Source: DATFEN01 sp035691285 (GTDB lineage: Bacteria > Acidobacteriota > Vicinamibacteria > Fen-336). From it: DNA of 55,802 nt. Shown piece after piece: positions 27,886-36,113 of this stretch. Numbering within the stretch: position 1 is the stretch's first letter; the number at the start of each line of letters is the position of its first letter. Location of the stretch: NCBI GenBank assembly GCA_035691285.1, contig DASSJI010000015.1:1-55802 (forward strand). The letters run 5' to 3'. Made by a program: the position numbers and the translations under genes. The notes beneath the pieces are model-generated. The model did no database searches, was not told the DNA's origin, and worked only from the letters and a program-made list of their open reading frames with translations.

Positions 27886-29379
27886 ATGCGCGTCCGCGCC
27901 CTGGTGCTGCTGGCGTTGGCCGCTGCGGCGTGCCGGCGGGAGACGCCGTCGGCCGCGGCGCCGCGGACCCTGGTGATCGGCCAGGCCGCCTCGGCCATCA
28001 CCCTCGATCCCCACGGCAGCGACCAGACGAACACCGCCGGAGCCCTCTCGCACTTCTACGAGAGCCTGGTCGCCTTCGGCATCGAGATGGAACTGCGGCC
28101 GCTGCTGGCGGAGCGCTGGGAGAACCCCTCCGAGACCGTGTGGCGCTTTCACCTGCGGCGCGGAGTCGTGTTCCACGACGGGCGGCCCTTGACGGCCGAG
28201 GACGCCGTCTTCAGCCTCGACCGCGCCCGCCGCCCCGAATCCCATCTCGCCTACCAGCTCAAGGCCGTGACGCTGGTCCGCGCCACGGATCCGCTGACCG
28301 TCGAGGTGGTCACCAGCCGGCCGTTGCCGTTTCTGTTGAACCGGCTCATCTACGTGCCGATCATGCCGCGACACGCGGGGCCCGGGCCCGTGACCGAGCC
28401 GCTCGGCACCGGCCCCTACCGCTTCGTGAGCGGCGAGCCGGGCGGCACGCTCGTCGGCCACCGCTTCGAGGGCTACTGGGGCCCGCGACCCGCCTTCGAC
28501 GAGGTGCGCGTCGTGGCCCTGGCCGACGAACGGGACCGGGCAACCGCCATCGCCGCGGGCCGCGCGGACATCGTGGCGCAGTTCCCTGCGGAGCACTGGG
28601 GCGAGGGCGCCGGCCCGTCCGGCCGTCTCGTCTCCCGCCGCGGCCTGGCCGTGGTCTTCCTGGGTCTGTCGCTGCGCAGGGGCAGTCCGTTCGCCGATCG
28701 CCGCGTGCGGCAGGCGCTCGCCCTGGCGGTGGACCGCGAGGCGATCGTGCGCGACTCGATGCACGGCCTGGGCGCCCCCCTCGACCAGCTCGTTCCGCCC
28801 TGGGTGGCCGGCCACTCGAACTCCCTGAAGGCAGTGCCCCACGATCCCGCTCAGGCTCGCCGGCTGCTGGCCGCCGCGGGCTTCAAGCACGGCGTCTCCT
28901 CGCCGCTCCTGGTCCAGGCCAACCACCTCGACGTGGCGCGCGGCTTCGTCGGACAGCTCGCCGCCATCGGCGTGCACCTCGACGTCACCGTGCTGCCGCA
29001 GAAGGACTTCTACGAACGCTGGAGCACCGAGGAGCTGCCGGCCACCGTGTTCGGATGGTCGGCTGCGACCGGGGACGTCTCCGCCGCCTACGAGCCGCTG
29101 CTCCACACGCCGCAGGAGGGGCTGGGGCGCTTCAACCGCTTCTCGTACTCGAGCGCGCGACTCGACGGCCTGCTCGCTCTGTCCGACGAGGCCCGGACGC
29201 CCGAGGAGCGCCGCGTGCCACTCGACGAGGCCGCGCGGCTCGTCCAGGCCGACTGGCCCGTGATCCCCATGGTCCTGCGCCACGACCTCTACGCCGTGCG
29301 CGCGGACCTGGACTTCCGGCCGCGGCTCGACCGGCACGTGCGCGCGATGGACGTGAGACCCGCCGGCGGCCCTCAGTAA
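27886..29379 (+). CDS. Peptide-type ABC substrate-binding lipoprotein (SBP_bac_5)
   Basis: A 497-residue extracytoplasmic solute-binding protein of the DppA/OppA type. It has a lipoprotein signal with the lipobox LAAAAC. The family signature is visible: TLDPHGSDQTNTAGAL, ESLVAF, then WRFHLRRGVVFHDGRPLTAEDAVFSL and the GTGPYRF motif. It binds peptides, or nickel-, heme- or glutathione-like ligands, for a transporter whose permeases are not nearby. It starts 5 bases after the coiled-coil protein gene, so it may be the sixth gene of the operon. Its stop overlaps the convergent amidohydrolase gene by 7 bases. Confidence 0.92.
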   Translation: MRVRALVLLALAAAACRRETPSAAAPRTLVIGQAASAITLDPHGSDQTNTAGALSHFYESLVAFGIEMELRPLLAERWENPSETVWRFHLRRGVVFHDGRPLTAEDAVFSLDRARRPESHLAYQLKAVTLVRATDPLTVEVVTSRPLPFLLNRLIYVPIMPRHAGPGPVTEPLGTGPYRFVSGEPGGTLVGHRFEGYWGPRPAFDEVRVVALADERDRATAIAAGRADIVAQFPAEHWGEGAGPSGRLVSRRGLAVVFLGLSLRRGSPFADRRVRQALALAVDREAIVRDSMHGLGAPLDQLVPPWVAGHSNSLKAVPHDPAQARRLLAAAGFKHGVSSPLLVQANHLDVARGFVGQLAAIGVHLDVTVLPQKDFYERWSTEELPATVFGWSAATGDVSAAYEPLLHTPQEGLGRFNRFSYSSARLDGLLALSDEARTPEERRVPLDEAARLVQADWPVIPMVLRHDLYAVRADLDFRPRLDRHVRAMDVRPAGGPQ

Positions 29380-31103
29380 GCCGGGTCGCGGTAGACGACG
29401 CGCCCGTCCATGACCGTCAGCAGCACCTTCGCCTTCAGGATCGCCTCGGGCCGCACCCGGAAGAGATCCTCGGACAGCACCACGAGGTCCGCCTTCCTGC
29501 CGACGGTCAGCGAGCCCTTGATCCCCTCCTCGAACGAGGCATACGCCGCGTCGATCGTGTAGTGCCGCAGCGCGCTCTCGAGGCTGACGGCGAAGTGCGG
29601 CAGCCACCCGCCCTCGGGCGTGCCCTCGCGGGTCTTGCGCTGGGTGGCGCAGTAGAGGCCCCGGAACACGTCCGAGGTCACGACCGGCCAGTCGCTGCCG
29701 AAGGCCAGGCGCGCGCCGGCCTCCTCGAGTCGGCGCCAGGCCCAGGCCCGCGACGCGCGGTCGGGGCCGGCGTTGCGGCTCCACACGTTGAAGTTGTTCT
29801 GGTCGGGGTTGGCGTGGAGCGGCTGCATCGAGGCGATCACGCCCAGGGCCGCGAAGCGCGGCCAGTCCTCGGCGCGGCTCGTCTCGATGTGCTCGATGCG
29901 GCCCCGGCGGTCCCTCGGGCCGTTGGCCCTGGCCGCGGCCTCGTGGGCGTCGAGGGCCATGCGCACGCCGCGGTCGCCGATCGCGTGCAGGAAGACCTGG
30001 AGGCCGGCCTTGTCGGCGGCGGCGACGGCGGCGTTCAGGGCGGAAGGCTCCCAGTTGGGCAGGCCGAGGCCGAAGGCGGGGTCGTCGCTGTACGGCGTGA
30101 ACATCGCCGCGGTGTGGGCCTCGATCACGCCGTCCACGAAGCCCTTGACCGCGGTCACCCGGATCAGCGCGTCGTCGAAGCGCGCTCGCAGGCGCAGGGC
30201 TTCGGCGATCGCCGCGTCGGCCTTGCCCGGCGTCATGGTGGCCGAGGCCGTCACGCGGACCGCGAGGCGGCCCTCGCGGCGCGCCCGGTCGAGAAGCTCG
30301 ATGTCGCCCGCGCCGGCCTCGCCCGAGCCTCCGAGGATCCCGCCGCCCAGGAGTCCGCTCGCGTCCTGCACCGACGTGATGCCCTGCGAGCTCAAGAGCT
30401 CCAGCGCGCGGCGCACCAGCGCATAGCGGGCCTCGCCCTGCGGCGCGGGAATCGCCTTCTCCACGAGTCCCGTGGCGGACTCCTTGAGCGCCCCGGTGGG
30501 CTCTCCGGTCGCGGGGTCGCGCACGATGACTCCGTTCTCAGGATCCCTCGTGTCCTTCGTCACGCCCGCGAGGGCGAGGGCCTTGGAGTTGGCCCAGCCC
30601 GTGTGGCCGTCGTAGCACTCCATGTAGGCGGGCCGGTCCGGCACGACGGCGTCGAGCTGCTCGCGCGTCGGCAGCCCGCCCGGGAAGGATCCGTACAGCC
30701 AGCCGCGCCCCAGGACCCACTCGCTCTTCGCGTTCGCCTCGGCGAAGGCGCGGATCTTCGCCTGGACCGCCGACAGGCTCTGCTCCTCGATCAGGTCCAC
30801 ACGCTCGAGGGCGAGGGCGCCGCCCGAGAGGTGGACGTGGGCGTCGTTGAAGCCGGGCGTCACCAGGCGTCCGCCCAGGTCGCGCGCGTCGGTCCTCGGC
30901 CCGCGCAGGGCCGCGACCCCCTTCGCGTCGCCGACGTAGACGATGCGGTCGCCGCGGACGGCGACAGCCTCCGCCCAGGGCTGCCTCTCGTCGGCCGTGA
31001 ACACGCGGGCGTTCGTGAGCAGCAGGTCGGCGGGCGCCTCCGCCGCGCCGCTTGCCGCCGCGAGCGCCACCGCACCGGCCGCGATCGACCCGTGTACCCT
31101 CAT
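29373..31103 (-). CDS. Exported amidohydrolase (amidohydrolase 3, YtcJ-like), copy 1
   Basis: A 576-residue metal-dependent hydrolase with a signal peptide (MRVHGSIAAGAVALAAASG) and an excellent AGGAGG ribosome binding site. The barrel begins with the metal-binding HxH in FNDAHVHLSGG. Later segments include AIGDRGVRMALDAHE, HIETSRAEDWPRF and GSDWPV, carrying the other expected His and Asp ligands of the amidohydrolase 3 group. It should hydrolyse a C-N bond in the periplasm; substrate unknown. The second copy (31918-33615) has the same plan, so the pair arose by duplication or parallel recruitment. An SDR gene lies between them, all minus strand. Confidence 0.92.
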   Translation of the reverse strand: MRVHGSIAAGAVALAAASGAAEAPADLLLTNARVFTADERQPWAEAVAVRGDRIVYVGDAKGVAALRGPRTDARDLGGRLVTPGFNDAHVHLSGGALALERVDLIEEQSLSAVQAKIRAFAEANAKSEWVLGRGWLYGSFPGGLPTREQLDAVVPDRPAYMECYDGHTGWANSKALALAGVTKDTRDPENGVIVRDPATGEPTGALKESATGLVEKAIPAPQGEARYALVRRALELLSSQGITSVQDASGLLGGGILGGSGEAGAGDIELLDRARREGRLAVRVTASATMTPGKADAAIAEALRLRARFDDALIRVTAVKGFVDGVIEAHTAAMFTPYSDDPAFGLGLPNWEPSALNAAVAAADKAGLQVFLHAIGDRGVRMALDAHEAAARANGPRDRRGRIEHIETSRAEDWPRFAALGVIASMQPLHANPDQNNFNVWSRNAGPDRASRAWAWRRLEEAGARLAFGSDWPVVTSDVFRGLYCATQRKTREGTPEGGWLPHFAVSLESALRHYTIDAAYASFEEGIKGSLTVGRKADLVVLSEDLFRVRPEAILKAKVLLTVMDGRVVYRDPAY

Positions 31104-31114
31104 CGCGCCACCTC

Positions 31115-31918
31115 CTACTTCCCTTCCCTCACCGCCCGGAGGGCGATCCGGTCGATCAGCCCCGGCGCCAGGAGCCTCACGAAGCGTCCGAGCTTCCCGC
31201 GCAGCGACAGGACCGCGAGGCGCCGGCGCCGCTCCATCGCCTCGACGATCAGCTCGGCGCAGCGCTCCGCGCTCATGATGCGGCCCTCCTGCATCGGGCT
31301 CGCTCCCAGAGCCTTGCCGTCGCTCCCCATCGCCCGCCTGTGGATCTGCGACACCACGAAGTCGGGCGCCACGATCGTCACGTCCACGCCGGACCCGAGC
31401 AGCTCCACGCGCAGGGACTCGAAGAAGCCGATGACCGCGTGCTTGCTGGCCGCATAGGCGGTGCGCGTCGGGACGCCCGTGAGACCGGCGAGGCTGGCGA
31501 CGGCGACCACCAGGCCCCGCGCCTTCTTCAGGTGCGGGAGCGCGCGATGGGTGAGGTGGACGCAGGAGAGGTAGTTGACGCGCATCAGGCGTTCGTACGC
31601 CTCGAGGTCCTCGACCTCGTCGAAGCGGGCGATCATGCCGATGCCGGCGTTGTTGACGAGACAGTCGAGGCGGCCGAAGCTGGCCGCAGCGCCCTCGATC
31701 AGGAAGCGGCACTCCTCGAAGTTGGCGACGTCCGTGGGCACCGGGATCACCTCGGCGCCGAGCTCCTCGCATTCGGAGGCGACCTCGGCGAGGCGGGCTG
31801 CGTCCCTGGCGGCCAGGACGAGGCGCGCCCTCTGGCGCGCCAGGGCCAGGGCCAGCGCGTGGCCGATGCCCTGCGAGGCGCCGGTCAGCACCACCACCTT
31901 GCCGGCGAAGGCTGGCAT
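31115..31918 (-). CDS. Short-chain dehydrogenase/reductase
   Basis: A 267-residue classical SDR. The cofactor motif is TGASQGIG, followed by NNAGIG, and the catalytic Tyr and Lys are in YAASK, with the Ser in VASLAG. The long C-terminal region (RRLAVLSLRGKLGRFVRLLAPGL) looks membrane-associated and resembles SDRs acting on lipid-like substrates. NAD(P)-dependent oxidation or reduction of a hydroxyl group is likely; substrate unknown. The ATG shares a base with the stop of the upstream amidohydrolase (TGATG) and the gene is 11 bases before the second amidohydrolase, so the three genes are one operon. Confidence 0.92.
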   Translation of the reverse strand: MPAFAGKVVVLTGASQGIGHALALALARQRARLVLAARDAARLAEVASECEELGAEVIPVPTDVANFEECRFLIEGAAASFGRLDCLVNNAGIGMIARFDEVEDLEAYERLMRVNYLSCVHLTHRALPHLKKARGLVVAVASLAGLTGVPTRTAYAASKHAVIGFFESLRVELLGSGVDVTIVAPDFVVSQIHRRAMGSDGKALGASPMQEGRIMSAERCAELIVEAMERRRRLAVLSLRGKLGRFVRLLAPGLIDRIALRAVREGK

Positions 31919-33615
31919 CAGCGGTCGGTCTTGGGGTCGCGCGGGAACCCGGGCGCCCGCCAGGTCTCCTGTCCTCCGACCACCGTGAGCAGCACCTTGG
32001 ACCTGAGCAGGCGCTCGGCCGGCGGCTCGAGGATGTTCTCCGAGAGCACCACGAAGTCCGCCAGCTTGTCCGCCGATAGCGTGCCCTTGTCGTTCTCCTC
32101 GAAGCTCGCGTAGGCGCCGTCGATCGTGAAGTGGCGCAGCGCGGCCTCGACCGAGAGCCGGTGCTCGGGATACCAGCCGCCGGCGGGCGTGCCCTCCGGC
32201 GTCTGGCGCGTCACGGCGCAGTACAGACCGCGCAGCACCTCCATCGAGAACACGGGCCAGTCGCTCCCGAACGCCTGCCGCGCGCCCGCGGCGTCGAAGA
32301 GCTTGAAGGCATTGGCGCGGGAGGCGCGCTCCGGACCGAGCAGGACCGCGTAGTTCTCGAGGGTGGTCTTGTCGGGGTTCGCGAAGAGGGCCTGGGTCGA
32401 AGCGATCGCGCCGAGCTGCTTGAAGCGCGGCAGGTCCGTGAGCCGCGGCACCTCGACGTGCTCGACACGGAAGCGGCGGTCGCGGGGTCCGTTGGCCTTC
32501 TCCACGAACTCGAACGCGTCGAGGGCCATGTGGATGGCCCTGTCCCCGATGGCGTGGAGCATCACCTGCCAGCCGCGCTCGTCGTACGCGGCCGCCGCGC
32601 GGTTGACCTCGTCCTGGGTCCAGAGGGGCAGGCCGTTGCCGCCACCGGCGTAGGGCTCGAACATCGATGCGGTCTTCATGTCGACGACGCCGTCGAGCAT
32701 TCCCTTCGCCGCGCCGAAGCGCAGGCGCTCCCCCGTGTGCTTCAGGCGCAGCGCCTGCCACCTCTCGAAGTCCTCCTCGCTGGCGTTCTTCACGAACGGG
32801 ACCGCGATGCGGAAGCGCACCTTGAGGCCGCCCTCGTCGAGGACGCGCTCGTAGACCCTGAGCTCCTCCTCCGGGAACGAGGCGTTGGTCGCCGAGGTGA
32901 TCCCGTAGGACGCCGCCTGGTCGAGGCGGAGCTTGAGGGCCCGGTAGAGCTCCTCGGGGTTCGGCGGCGGGACGAAGGCGCCGACGAGCTCCATCGCCGC
33001 CTCCTTCAACAGGCCCGTGGGCTCGCCCTTCGCGTCCTTCACCACGATGCCGCCCGGAGGGTCCACCGTGGCGCGCGTCACGGACGCGATCTCGAGAGCC
33101 TTGCCGTTGACGAGGGCCGTGTGGCCGTCGCGGTCGTTCAGGAAGGCCGGCCGGTCCGGAACCACCGCATCGAGAAAGGCCCGGCCGGGCCCTCCCCTGG
33201 GAAAGGCTCCGGCCTGCCAGCCGCGTCCCACGACCCACGGGCTGTCGGGATGCGTCCGGGCCCATTCGGCGATCGCCTTCTGGATGTCCTCGGCGCGGTC
33301 GAGAGCCGAGAGGTCGAGCTGTTCCGGAACGAGGAAGTGCAGGTGGGAGTCGATGAAGCCCGGGAAGACGAAGCGGCCCTTCAGGTCCGTGACGCCGGTG
33401 CCGACGCCCGAGTGGCGGCGGATCTCCTGGTCGCTGCCGACCGCGAGGATGCGCGTGCCGCGGACCGCGATCGCCTGCGCGGTCGGCCGCGCGGGATCGC
33501 CGGTCCAGATGCGGCCGTTCACGTAGATGAGGTCGGCCCGCGGCTCGGGCTGCTGCTCGCCTGCCGCGCCGGCCAGCGCCGCGACGAGCCCGACGACCGC
33601 GACCGTCCTAGGCAA
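31918..33615 (-). CDS. Exported amidohydrolase (amidohydrolase 3, YtcJ-like), copy 2
   Basis: A 565-residue paralogue of the amidohydrolase at 29373-31103. It has a signal peptide (MPRTVAVVGLVAALAGAAG), the HxH metal site in FIDSHLHFLVP, the segment AIGDRAIHMALDAFE, HVEVPRLTDLPRF, and a GSDWPV end motif. The metal-binding residues appear intact. It starts at a TTG that overlaps the stop of the aminotransferase gene by 8 bases. The two copies differ moderately and probably act on different amides or lactams. Exact substrate unknown. Confidence 0.92.
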   Translation of the reverse strand: MPRTVAVVGLVAALAGAAGEQQPEPRADLIYVNGRIWTGDPARPTAQAIAVRGTRILAVGSDQEIRRHSGVGTGVTDLKGRFVFPGFIDSHLHFLVPEQLDLSALDRAEDIQKAIAEWARTHPDSPWVVGRGWQAGAFPRGGPGRAFLDAVVPDRPAFLNDRDGHTALVNGKALEIASVTRATVDPPGGIVVKDAKGEPTGLLKEAAMELVGAFVPPPNPEELYRALKLRLDQAASYGITSATNASFPEEELRVYERVLDEGGLKVRFRIAVPFVKNASEEDFERWQALRLKHTGERLRFGAAKGMLDGVVDMKTASMFEPYAGGGNGLPLWTQDEVNRAAAAYDERGWQVMLHAIGDRAIHMALDAFEFVEKANGPRDRRFRVEHVEVPRLTDLPRFKQLGAIASTQALFANPDKTTLENYAVLLGPERASRANAFKLFDAAGARQAFGSDWPVFSMEVLRGLYCAVTRQTPEGTPAGGWYPEHRLSVEAALRHFTIDGAYASFEENDKGTLSADKLADFVVLSENILEPPAERLLRSKVLLTVVGGQETWRAPGFPRDPKTDR

Positions 33616-34945
33616 CCCGCACCTCGCCCAGGGCGGCCTCGAGGACGTCCAGGCCCTCCGCGAGCTGGTCGTCGGTGACGACGAGAGGCATCAGGGTGCG
33701 GATGACGTTGCCGTAGGTGCCGGCCGTGATCGTCACCAGGCCGCGCTCGTAGGCGCGCTTCGCGATGGCGTTCGTCTCGTCCTTGGCTGGGGTCCTCGCC
33801 TCCCGGTCCTTGACCAGCTCCATCGCCCACATCGCGCCCACGCCGCGGACGTCTCCGATGATCGGGAAGCGGGCGCGCCACCTCTCGGCGCGCGCGGCGA
33901 AGGCGTCGCCGATCCGCCTCGCCCGGGCGAGGAGCTCGCCTCTCTCCATCTGGTCGAGGACCGCGTGGGCCGCGGCGACGGCCACCGGGTTGCCGCCGAA
34001 CGTCCCCCCGAGGCCGCCGACGCCGGGAGCGTCCATGATCTCCGCCCGGCCCGTGATCGACGACAGCGGCAGGCCGCCGGCGATGGACTTCGCGGCGACG
34101 AGGATGTCGGGCACGACCCCGCTGTGCTCGATGGCGAACAGCCTGCCCGTGCGGCCGAAGCCGGTCTGCACCTCGTCGGCGATGAGCAGGATGCCGTGGC
34201 GCGAGGTGATCTCGCGCAGCCGGGGCAGGAACTCCCTGGGCGGCACCACGAAGCCGCCTTCGCCCAGCACGGGCTCGAGGATCACGGCGGCGACGTTCTC
34301 GACGGCGACATAGCGCTTGAAGTAGTCCTCCAGGGCGTCGGCGCACGCGATGCCGCAGGCGGGGTGCTCGAGGTGGTAGGAGCAGCGGTAGCAGTAGGCG
34401 TAGGGGATCCGGTAGATCTCCGGCGCGAAGGGGCCGAAGCCCGCCTTGTAGGGATGGACCTTCGAGGTCAGGCTCATCGCGAGCAGCGTGCGGCCGTGAA
34501 AGCCGTCCTCGAAGGCGATCACGGCCTCGCGGCCCGTCGCGGACCGCGCGATCTTCACGGCGTTCTCGACGGCCTCGGCGCCGGAGTTCGCGAACAGCGT
34601 CTTCTTCGGATGGTCGCCCGGGACCAGGGCGTTCAGGCGCTCGGCCAGGGCCACGTAAGCCTCGTAGGGCGTGACGTGGAAGCAGGCGTGGGTGAAGCGC
34701 TCGAGCTGCCCACGCGCGGCCGCCATGACTGCGGGGTTGCGGTGGCCGACGTTGACGCAGCCGATGCCTCCGGCGAAGTCGAGGAAGCGGTTGCCATCGA
34801 CGTCCGTGAGGAGCGCGCCGTCGCCTTCCTTGACGAAGATCGGAGTGGCGTTGTACGGTCCGCGCGGCACGGCCGCCTCGCGGCGAGCGAGAAGCTCGCG
34901 GGAGCGGGGGCCGGGTATCTCCGTCTTCAAGGCGATCGCGCTCAT
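33608..34945 (-). CDS. Class III aminotransferase (4-aminobutyrate-type)
   Basis: A 445-residue PLP enzyme. The fold I motifs are clear: NSGAEAVENAVKIA near the cofactor phosphate site, FHGRT, ADEVQTGFGRTG and the Schiff-base lysine in AAKSIAGGLPLS. An unusual Cys-rich insert (CYRCSYHLEHPACGIAC) is found in some archaeal-like branches of the GabT group. Its substrate is likely an omega-amino acid or amine. The ATG at 34945 shares the CATG with the divergent ATG at 34944. Upstream and downstream genes (SDR, amidohydrolases) suggest a catabolic unit. Confidence 0.93.
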   Translation of the reverse strand: MSAIALKTEIPGPRSRELLARREAAVPRGPYNATPIFVKEGDGALLTDVDGNRFLDFAGGIGCVNVGHRNPAVMAAARGQLERFTHACFHVTPYEAYVALAERLNALVPGDHPKKTLFANSGAEAVENAVKIARSATGREAVIAFEDGFHGRTLLAMSLTSKVHPYKAGFGPFAPEIYRIPYAYCYRCSYHLEHPACGIACADALEDYFKRYVAVENVAAVILEPVLGEGGFVVPPREFLPRLREITSRHGILLIADEVQTGFGRTGRLFAIEHSGVVPDILVAAKSIAGGLPLSSITGRAEIMDAPGVGGLGGTFGGNPVAVAAAHAVLDQMERGELLARARRIGDAFAARAERWRARFPIIGDVRGVGAMWAMELVKDREARTPAKDETNAIAKRAYERGLVTITAGTYGNVIRTLMPLVVTDDQLAEGLDVLEAALGEVRVA

Positions 34946-36113
34946 GGGAACCTCATCGGATCGGTTCGTGGCGGTGCTCGGCGGCGCCGGCGCCATGGGT
35001 CGCGCCGCCGTCTACGATCTCTCCCGCGCGGGCGTGCGGGTGCTGCTCCTCGACGCCGACCCGGGCGCCGCGCGGCGCGTGGCCCGCCGCTACGGATCCG
35101 GGCGTACCGAGGTCGACGCAGCCGACGCCCGCGACTCCCGCGGGCTCGCCGAGCGCATTCGCGGCGCCGCGGCCCTGGTCAACTGCGGCCCCTACGTCTT
35201 CAACCTGGCGGCCATGCAGGCCGCGCTCGAGGCGCGCGCCCACTACGTCGACCTGGGCGGGCTCTTCCACACGACTCGGAAGCAGCTCCGCCTCGACGCG
35301 CGGTTCCGCAAGGCGGGGCTCCTGGCGGTCCTGGGCATGGGCAGCGCTCCGGGCATCCTGAACGTGATGGCCCGCGCGGCATCCGATCCCCTGCGCCGCG
35401 TCGAGTCGATCCGCTTCTACAACGGCGGCGCGGACTTCACGCGCTACGCGGCTCCCCTGGCCTTCGGCTTCGCGCCCGCCACCGTCCTCGACGAGTTCAC
35501 GCTGCGGCCGATGGTCTTCGAGAAGGGGCGCTTCGCCTCGAAGCCTCCGCTCTCGGGCGGCGAGGACTTTCTCTTCGAGGTCGGGCATCAGCGCACGCAC
35601 CTGAGCCTGCATTCGGAGGTCGCCACGGTGCCGCTATCCTACCGGACGAAAGGCATCCGCGAGTGCTCCTTCAAGATCGCCTACGACCCGGCGCTGATCG
35701 ACCGGCTGAGGCTGCTCATCGACGTGGGCCTGGCCGACCGCCGGCCCGGCCCGCGCGGCGTCGCGCCCCGGGACGTGCTCCTCGACTGCTTCCGGGGCAT
35801 GCCGCCGCCTCCCGCCTTCGTCGACGACCGCGACTGCCTCGCCGTCGTCGTGAAGGGCCAGGACCGGAACGGCCCGGTGGTGGTCCGGTACGACATGACC
35901 GCGCGTCCCCAGCGCAGGCCCCCGCTCTCGGCCGTGGCCCGCGACACCGGCTTCCCGCCCGCGATCGTGGCACGCATGCTCCTCGAGGGCCGGATCCGCG
36001 AGCGCGGCGTGCTGCCGCCCGAGAGGTGCGTGCCGACGGGTCGGTTCTTCGCCGACCTCGCCGAGCGCGGGGGTCTCGCCATCCGCGTCTCCACCACCCG
36101 GGCACTTCGTTGA
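34944..36113 (+). CDS. Saccharopine-dehydrogenase-like NAD(P)-binding protein
   Basis: A 389-residue protein with an N-terminal Rossmann domain (VLGGAGAMGRAAVYDLSRAG, then LLLDADP) and the VNCGPYVFNLAAMQAAL and HYVDLGG segments typical of saccharopine dehydrogenase/reductase family proteins, which act on lysine-type C-N bonds. The C-terminal domain has VVVKGQDRNGPVVVRYDM. Exact activity is unclear: lysine-ketoglutarate reductase-like, saccharopine dehydrogenase-like or another. The ATG at 34944 overlaps the divergent ATG of the aminotransferase in a CATG palindrome; GTG 34968 is the alternative. Neither has a good ribosome binding site. It overlaps the next gene by 4 bases. Confidence 0.84.
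   Translation: MGTSSDRFVAVLGGAGAMGRAAVYDLSRAGVRVLLLDADPGAARRVARRYGSGRTEVDAADARDSRGLAERIRGAAALVNCGPYVFNLAAMQAALEARAHYVDLGGLFHTTRKQLRLDARFRKAGLLAVLGMGSAPGILNVMARAASDPLRRVESIRFYNGGADFTRYAAPLAFGFAPATVLDEFTLRPMVFEKGRFASKPPLSGGEDFLFEVGHQRTHLSLHSEVATVPLSYRTKGIRECSFKIAYDPALIDRLRLLIDVGLADRRPGPRGVAPRDVLLDCFRGMPPPPAFVDDRDCLAVVVKGQDRNGPVVVRYDMTARPQRRPPLSAVARDTGFPPAIVARMLLEGRIRERGVLPPERCVPTGRFFADLAERGGLAIRVSTTRALR

Noticed and set aside
27930..31457. Very long open frame (1175 codons) across the peptide-binding protein and amidohydrolases
   Set aside because: It is a G+C-driven shadow crossing three well-supported genes on both strands.
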